The translations under genes and the position numbers were made by a program. From contig BSQZ01000002.1 of assembly GCA_033239005.1 (NCBI GenBank), positions 294,001 to 358,000 of the forward strand: a DNA stretch of 64,000 bases, in the 5' to 3' direction. Under the pieces are notes generated by a model, which worked only from the letters and a program-made list of their open reading frames with translations, was not told where the DNA came from and ran no database searches. Below, in pieces: positions 57,650-64,000 of this stretch. The stretch's first letter is position 1. Every line of letters starts with the position of its first letter. The stretch is from Lamellibrachia satsuma (lineage: Eukaryota > Annelida > Polychaeta > Sabellida > Siboglinidae).

Positions 57650-58898
57650 TTTTAGAAGAGCACAAATTTCTCACGATAGCCCAACCAGAGATCAGAAGAT
57701 TGCACTCTACCGTGACCTCACTCCTCAACATTACCTCATTGGTAAGTCACAGTCAGTTTTTGGTGGATGGCCATCTCTCCGATCCCTTGCCTGTCAATAT
57801 ATGCCCCAAGGGTCAATCTTGGGCCCTCTTGTTTATGCTCTTTCTGAATGATCTACCCACTGTTACTGACTCTTGTGATATAAACATATTTGCAAAAAAT
57901 ACGGAAATTGACTCAGCTCAGTTCAGCTGAATTAGAATCCAACGTTAACAGTGATCAATGTAAAGTCAAACAGTATTTTGATACTAACAGACTTAGTCTT
58001 AATGAACAGAAATGCGAATTTATACCAATTTGAACCATTGGCAAAATGGCTTATGCTATAAATAGAATGCATATCAATATTGAACCACTCAAACATGTGT
58101 CAGTAGCCAAGTACCTTGGTATGTATATAAACTCAAACCTCAAATGGGACGACCACATTAATTACATGATTCCTAAAATCTCAGCCAAGATAGGAATCCT
58201 AAGATCTCTTCATAAAATAGTACCAACTGACACTCTTAAGCATTTATAAAATGTTAAATAGTTCAACCCCACTTCAATTACGGAGATGTAGTCTATGATT
58301 CAGCCTCAATAACAAGCAAATCCAGATTCAAGAAACTACAATCTAGAGCTGCTAGAATCTGGGTCTAGTCCTCGACAAAACAGAAACGCTATGTTCAAAG
58401 AGTTAGGCTGGCTATCATTACAACAAAGAAGGGATTTTCATAATGTGTTTTTATGTACAAATGTATGAATGGTCTAGCACCATAATATTTGTGTGATATG
58501 TTTACATCAAATAGTCACTCCTATAATACCAGAAATGCCTCGCAGCCAAAACCACCTAAAGCCAGAACTACCTACTATCAACGCAGTTTCAGCGTGTCCG
58601 GTTTGAAGTTATGGAATCGCTTACCACAGGACATTCAAAACAGCCAGTCTGTTGCAAGCTTCAAGAAGTCACTACACAAATATTTGAGTGCTACACCACC
58701 AGTTTAAATATTCTCTGTTTTTATCTGTTTTATGTATGTTATGATTTAATTTTTTTTATTTTAATCCTATGTACAAATGTAAATATCTGTTGTATGATTG
58801 ATATGTAAATGATGTGTGAATGGCTCGGCCATCGAAAGTAGTGTATATAATATGTTACAGAATGAAAATAAAATTATCAATCAATCAATCAATCAAAG
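57650..58898 (+). mobile_element. Decayed Jockey/CR1-type LINE RT with (TCAA)n tail
   Basis: Frameshifted pieces in order: a VDGHLSDPLPV... PKGQSW-LL segment in place of the VPQGSILGP motif, LFMLFLNDLPTV, a lost FADDT motif (IFAKNTEID), then VAKYLGMYINSNLKWDDHI, a thumb with FNYGDVVYDSAS, KKLQSRAARI, and the tail SFSVSGLKLWNRLPQDIQNS and SFKKSLHKYL with stop at 58,707. The 3' end is AATCAATCAATCAATCAA at about 58,876-58,897. Catalytic motifs are destroyed. Confidence 0.85.
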
Positions 58899-58904
58899 GG
58901 ATAA

Positions 58905-58960
58905 CGAGGAGAACAACAACACCAACAAAAAACAACAACAACAACAACAACAACAAACTA
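58905..58960. repeat. (AAC)n microsatellite
   Basis: AACAACAACACC followed by about nine AAC units, next to the LINE tail. Confidence 0.9.
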
Positions 58961-59389
58961 GATGTGACAAGTCAGCATCAGGATAAAATACTAGGTCATC
59001 CAAATCATACTTTAGATATGGCCCTCTCAAAACTACAACAACAAACAACATACTGCCCTTTGAAATGCAAAAACAACAGTCAAGTGACAGTCAACAGAAG
59101 TGTGAGACCCGGTTGATGTATGGGTCTGGGGGTACCAATTGATATCGTTTAGTGAAATATGAGATTATGAGAGCATACACAAAACAATACCGAATTCAGC
59201 AACAGCTAAAATAAAACGAGATGCTGTAAGCAGATCGGTCTTTGCACAACACAACTTTATAATATTCTCAGTATATTAATGTTGCCACAGAAAGTTTTGC
59301 CAGTGTGTTTTGATAGATACACCTGCATATAGACTATTGTTTCTTGTTTTTTTACTTTTTCATTTTTGCATGTATTTTAATACAAAAAA
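58961..59389. other. Unassigned sequence
   Basis: Nothing recognised. Confidence 0.3.
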
Positions 59390-59710
59390 CTTGGTAAGGT
59401 AAAGTCATCCCCCAGGCATTACGCCTTAGGAAGCCATGAAGGCTTATATGGCCAGTGCTTAAACCTGGTTTCTGTAGTGCAAAGCAACTTAGAGTGCAGT
59501 TATACTGACTCTCCTGGACGGGACACTAGTCCATCGCAGGTACCTTCCAAACAGTGTTTGTACTCATTTGCAGCTGAGTAGACTGAGGCAAAGTAGGGTA
59601 AACGAAATTGCCTAAGCTTCAAAAACGAACCGTGCCCAGTGTGGGTCTTGAACTCACAACCCTCGAATTTAGAGTCCAACACCTTAACCACTAGGCCACG
59701 GCTGCCCCCA
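59390..59710 (-). mobile_element. tRNA-derived SINE, third type
   Basis: Head on minus at 59,707-59,640: GCAGCCGTGGCCTAGTGGTT (A box) and GTGAGTTCAAGACCC (B box). The body GAGGCAAAGTAGGGTAAACG-AAATTGCC is related to the other SINEs in its core. The distal part includes CCCAGGCATTACGCCTTAGG. Confidence 0.88.
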
Positions 59711-60300
59711 AAAAACTTGAAGCCAACAACAAATATTCATGAATCATCCCAGAATGTTAAAATGAACATTTATAAAGACTGTACAGAGCTGAATGTATAT
59801 AACATGGTGAACTTTTTGTACGAGTTTTTTTTAACAATGTGCGATAGCTAAAAAAAATTATATTCTTGCATTTTTGCATGTTTCAGGTGAACCGACCATA
59901 CCTATAACATATGCACATTCATAGTAATATGCATTCACACCCTGATGTATTTCTAAGATATGTTGACATGGCACCGTGATACTCAAAAAGTCAGTGTGAG
60001 GTCGACAGATAACTAATCACTAGGTAATCGTGGGGCAGCGATGGATGATGGCATGGTGCTATCGAGCTATGATCCCAGGCAATGACTCTGTTCCCGTGCT
60101 TGTGTTTAGTATCGTAACCACACCGTGATATGTCTATAGAAAGATGGTAGCAATTTGCACTGTAGCCAAAAATGTTTTCCTACATTTCCGTGCGCCTGGC
60201 ATATCCATTGTCCTTCTCCCTATCATTCTCAAAAGCATAGATAATCTAACAGTACCAATATGTCTTAGATTATTTTGATATATGCAACAAAGGAGGCTCA
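59711..60300. other. Unassigned sequence
   Basis: Nothing recognised apart from a short ATTTTTGCATGT shared with 59,365. Confidence 0.3.
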
Positions 60301-60379
60301 GTCATTTTACCACCTCAAGTAGCTTTCAAGACAGAATCCACAGCGCAAACAACACTGTGCAACACGTATGATGAAATGC

Positions 60380-62770
60380 AGGAGATGCGTTATCATGACA
60401 TTCTCGGAGCAACTGACAGTTGTGATTCGACTAATGCTCTCCATAATGCCTGGAAGTTAGTGAAACAACTTTCGGGAAAGAAATCAAAAACCACCTTCAT
60501 ACAAGGGGAAGACCGTTTGGATGCTTGGAAAACTCACTTCAAATAACTGCTCTCTTCAGATAATATGAGAACATCCAACCATCCAGTTGATCTGATCTAT
60601 GAGACCAACCCCAACACTGACATCGACATCTTCTCACTAGCAGAAGTCAACATTGCTATCAAACAAATGAAACTTGGACTAGATGGCATTCCCACTGAAG
60701 TGTGGCGACTACCGAAGTTAAGGAAAGATTTATTGAAGTTCTGCAAACATTCTTAGGGAACAGACCACCGGAATGGGAGATCTCGGGTATCATACCAATA
60801 CCTAAGAAAGGAGACCTGACTCTTCCTGAAAACTATCATGGAATAAGTCTAACAAAGGTCTACAATTGACTCCTGCTTAACAGAATTCAACCTGATTTAG
60901 AAAAGATCTTATACCCAAACCAGAACCAATTTAGACCCCCTACGGTCTACATCTTCGCAGATTCTCTTGCTCTTAAACGCATCATCGAGGAAATGAGAAA
61001 CCACCAGAAAGAAGCTGCCATTATTTTCGTCGACTTCAAGAAAACCTTTGACTCTGTAGATAGAAACAAATTGTTCCAGATTCTCCATGCGTATGGCATC
61101 CCAGAGAAGCCATGCAGATGATGTATGTAAACACCTCTGCAGTTGTATTGACTCGCAAAATTTCAACACTAGCACAGGAGTTCTCCAAGCAGACCCTCTC
61201 GCCCCACACCTGTTCATCATAGTCTTGGACTACGCCCTAAGAACTGTGATTGATGACAGAGAAGGACTAACCCTAACCAGACACAGAAGCTCCAGACATC
61301 TCTCTGACCTGGATTATGCCGATGACATCGCTCCGTTTGCTGAAGAAGAAGCGGAACTTTTACTTCATAAAGTGGAAAGTGCTTCCAACATGGAGCAGCA
61401 GTCACACAGATGACTCAGGGGAATAGCTTGCACTACAAATTATTAAACTATTAAATCATGACGTAGTAGTTGCAAAGTTGAAAAAGCTCTGTACCCATGC
61501 GATCTAGCAGACGAGATCGATTCACTGAATGCACACATCAAAACCTGACCAAACAAGTAAAGGCAAAGGACATTGAGCTAGAGAAGAAGATATATGCATA
61601 CACTCGAAAAAAGCAACGAAAACCTAGAACAATACACGTCGGCCCAACTTACGAATTCACGGGGTTCCTGAAAACTATCATGGAATAAGTCTAACAAAGG
61701 TCTACAATTGACTCCTGCTTAACAGAATTCAACCTGATTTAGAAAAGATCTTATACCCAAACCAGAACCAATTTAGACCCCCTACGGTCTACATCTTTGC
61801 AGATTCTCTTGCTCTTAAACGCATCATCGAGGAAATGAGAAACCACCAGAAAGAAGCTGCCATTATTTTCGTCGACTTCAAGAAAACCTTTGACTCTGTA
61901 GATAGAAACAAATTGTTCCAGATTCTCCATGCGTATGGCATCCCAGAGAAGCCATGCAGATGATGTATGTAAACACCTCTGCAGTTGTATTGACTCGCAA
62001 AATTTCAACACTAGCACAGGAGTTCTCCAAGCAGACCCTCTCGCCCCATACCTGTTCATCATAGTCTTGGACTACGCCCTAAGAACTGTGATTGATGACA
62101 GAGAAGGACTAACCCTAACCAGACACAGAAGCTCCAGACATCCAGCCTCCCATCTCTCTGACCTGGATTATGCCGATGACATCGCTCCGTTTGCTGAAGA
62201 AGAAGCGGAACTTTTACTTCATAAAGTGGAAAGTGCTTCCAACATGGAGCAGCAGTCACACAGATGACTCAGGGGAATAGCTTGCACTACAAATTATTAA
62301 ACTATTAAATCATGACGTAGTAGTTGCAAAGTTGAAAAAAGCTCTGTACCCATGCGATCTAGCAGACGAGATCGATTCACTGAATGCACACATCAAAAAC
62401 CTGACCAAACAAGTAAAGGCAAAGGACATTGAGCTAGAGAAGAAGATATATGCATACACTCGAAAAAAGCAACGAAAACCTAGAACAATATACTCGTCGG
62501 CCCAACTTACGAATTCACGGGGTTCCTGAGGCAAATTCAGCATAGCGTGTATCGTGCCCAGTTCACATTGAAGAAACATAACAACGAAACGCACAAATCT
62601 TCCTGAATGAGGACTTGACTGCACGATGATCAAAACTGGCATTCGAAATGAGGAAGCTAAAGTAACTAAAGAAGTTGGCTGACTCTTGGATGTTCACGGG
62701 AAAGTCATGGTGAAGGACCTGGCAAATAAGGTAAACGAAATAACATCCGATGACGACCTTCATCTAAGAC
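60380..62770 (+). mobile_element. RTE-like LINE, rearranged and internally duplicated
   Basis: Left part: LHNAWKLVKQLSGKKSKT, VNIAIKQMKLGLDGIPTEVW (finger region KxGxDGIPxEVW). The duplicated unit (60,823-61,664 and 61,665-62,522) reads LLLNRIQPDLEKILYPNQNQ, RIIEEMRNHQKEAAIIFVDF, KKTFDSVDRNKLFQILHAYG, then after a shift TGVLQADPLAPHLFIIVLDY and LDYADDIAPF. This order (FVDFKKAFDSVDR, GVLQGDPLAPFLFIIVLDY, LDYADDIAL) is RTE-type. GD is AD and the frame is broken, so it is inactive. Each unit then runs into an ORF1-like coiled coil (DLADEIDSLNAHIKNLTKQV, KDIELEKKI), which should lie upstream of RT, so the element order is rearranged. Confidence 0.85.
60823..62522. repeat. Tandem duplication of an 842-bp segment
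   Basis: Copy 1 is 60,823-61,664 and copy 2 is 61,665-62,522. Differences seen are a 12-base CCAGCCTCCCAT present only in copy 2 (near 62,140), a few one- or two-base indels and a few substitutions. All three junctions share TTCCTGA. Confidence 0.95.
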
Positions 62771-62779
62771 AACAAAACT

Positions 62780-63560
62780 TTAGTCGATGCCATGTTTTCT
62801 TATATAATACAATGAGGCTGTATACCAGTGACCATTGATTGATTCATTGTCAACACAGAGTGCCCCACTAGGCATTACTCGGTGAAGCGTCACCATGTAC
62901 CAGACAGCCTGCTCAGTTTAGACCACTGTGGTATTAGTTGCAGTGGAATAGCAACACAGTACCTGGTTTACCACTGTTATAAATGGCCAACTAGGCAATT
63001 GCTTGGTGAAGCTTCCACACATACCAGATGACCTGCTGTGATTGAGTTGGCCAGGTGGCTTTGTAGCAGCAGACTAACAATGTTGGTTCTTATTTTGTTC
63101 TCTTTTTTTTACTTATTTTTCAATGTATCCAATCCGGTATATTCCACTTGCTTGGACATCTGTAGCAGTCAGATTGCAATATTTGTATACCTATTTTAAA
63201 CTTGGCACTTCCACCGTACACGTTACAAAATACCTCTACAAAAAATAAATAAGTTATGCACTGATTTACACCAAGCATTCTGTAACATAGATGCATGCAC
63301 AGGATATAAACACGTACAAACACACTCATATACAAAATACCTCACATGTGTGTAGTGGTTTGGCTGCCTTAATTATGTCCGATTTTATTAAAACATTATT
63401 GCACAATAAAATATATTGTTGTCAACCAAATTAAAAATACAAATAAATGATAACTGACAAAACAACTTTCTCTTGTATACAGGTGGTATTTAAAAAAAAT
63501 GCATAAATAATGTGTTAGATATCAATAATAATGAAAATAATGAAATGCCTATAATATGCT
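62780..63560. other. Unassigned sequence
   Basis: GGCATTACTCGGTGAAG and GGCAATTGCTTGGTGAAG (62,870 and 62,993), each followed by CCAGA--GCCTGCT-like sequence, form a diverged direct duplication of about 120 bases. No gene seen. Confidence 0.4.
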
Positions 63561-63589
63561 GATCTTCATATTATGATTTTTTATTTTAT

Positions 63590-64000
63590 TCAGTAGCCAA
63601 AAACAATAATAAACATTTCAGTATTCTAAGCTCTAACCCACAATCAATTAATGTAAAGTTTAGTGAACTCGAGACGTTTGTAAATGACTTATCTTCCTTA
63701 AATAAAAAATTTAGTATATGTCTCCAAGAGAGATGGTTATCTGATATAGATGACTTATCATTAATACAGTTAAGTGGATATGACTGTATATCCCAAGGAA
63801 AAGCTGCATCAATAAAGGTGGATTAATTAAATAATCAACAGTTTAATTATGAATTAAACATGAAATTAAACATGACATTGTATAAACATTGGGAGCGGCA
63901 AACAGTACAAGTAAATGGAAGAGGCTTACCACAGACGATCACTATAGGAAATATTTACTGACCCCCAAGGCCATTAAATGAAAATTATAATGAATTTCTA
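63590..64000 (+). mobile_element. LINE endonuclease domain, cut by the window edge
   Basis: The plus strand reads VKFSELETFVNDLSSLNKKF, SICLQERWLSDIDDLSLIQL and SGYDCISQGKAASIK. After a stop it continues TIGNIY-PPRPLNENYNEFL. This is the apurinic-endonuclease-like EN domain of a CR1/L2-type LINE (the QERW Glu corresponds to a conserved catalytic acid). It continues beyond the window. Confidence 0.7.

Overview
The window looks like nuclear DNA of a metazoan, most likely a lophotrochozoan and probably a mollusc. The genes have short exons separated by kilobase-scale introns. The rest is dominated by non-LTR retrotransposons, tRNA-derived SINEs, small inverted-repeat DNA elements and very many minisatellites. 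The taxonomic guess is inference from the repeat style and from protein similarity; nothing here names a species. Most long open frames are read-through of tandem repeats and are not genes.

Three host genes can be read. (1) On the minus strand, 3,044-7,683, are the first two coding exons of a VPS13-family lipid-transfer gene, closest to VPS13D; the rest lies off the left edge. (2) On the plus strand, 33,390-41,048, is a complete seven-exon CLYBL gene (mitochondrial citramalyl-CoA lyase, citrate-lyase beta-like), 398 codons with all exon phases consistent. (3) On the minus strand, 43,070-55,990, are eleven exons of AMD1 (S-adenosylmethionine decarboxylase proenzyme). They run from just before the self-processing Glu-Ser site to the stop codon; only the N-terminal exon(s), about 40 residues, are missing. 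CLYBL and AMD1 are convergent, with stop codons about 2.0 kb apart. I see no functional link between the three genes beyond neighbourhood.

Layout: 1-3 kb, LINE remnants. 3-7.7 kb, VPS13 exons 1-2 and their 4.5 kb intron. 8.4-11 kb, 18-bp and 31-bp minisatellites. 11-13 kb, LINE 3' ends. 13.6-16.2 kb, a 2.7 kb pyrimidine-rich array with a ~64-bp unit. 17.9-18.3 kb, a 350-bp GT tract. 19.5-20.8 kb, a 44-bp array. 22.8-26.8 kb, a CR1-like LINE carrying a second copy of its own family in reverse orientation. 27.7 kb, a pure (CTG)49 tract. 29.7-31.8 kb, CA-rich repeats and decayed LINEs. 33.4-41.5 kb, CLYBL. 43-56 kb, AMD1. 56.6-64 kb, a 19-bp array, LINEs and SINEs, including a recent 842-bp tandem duplication.

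The most interesting points are in AMD1. One intron carries a textbook minor-spliceosome (U12-type) AT donor and branch site, and reading frame plus protein conservation suggest it ends in AA. The first visible AMD1 exon has had its 3' splice site and first ~50 bases tandemly copied about seven times upstream, giving a row of decoy acceptors. Several minisatellites begin within tens of bases of exon ends. I found no evidence of a wholly new gene system; the long repeat-encoded frames are listed with low confidence.
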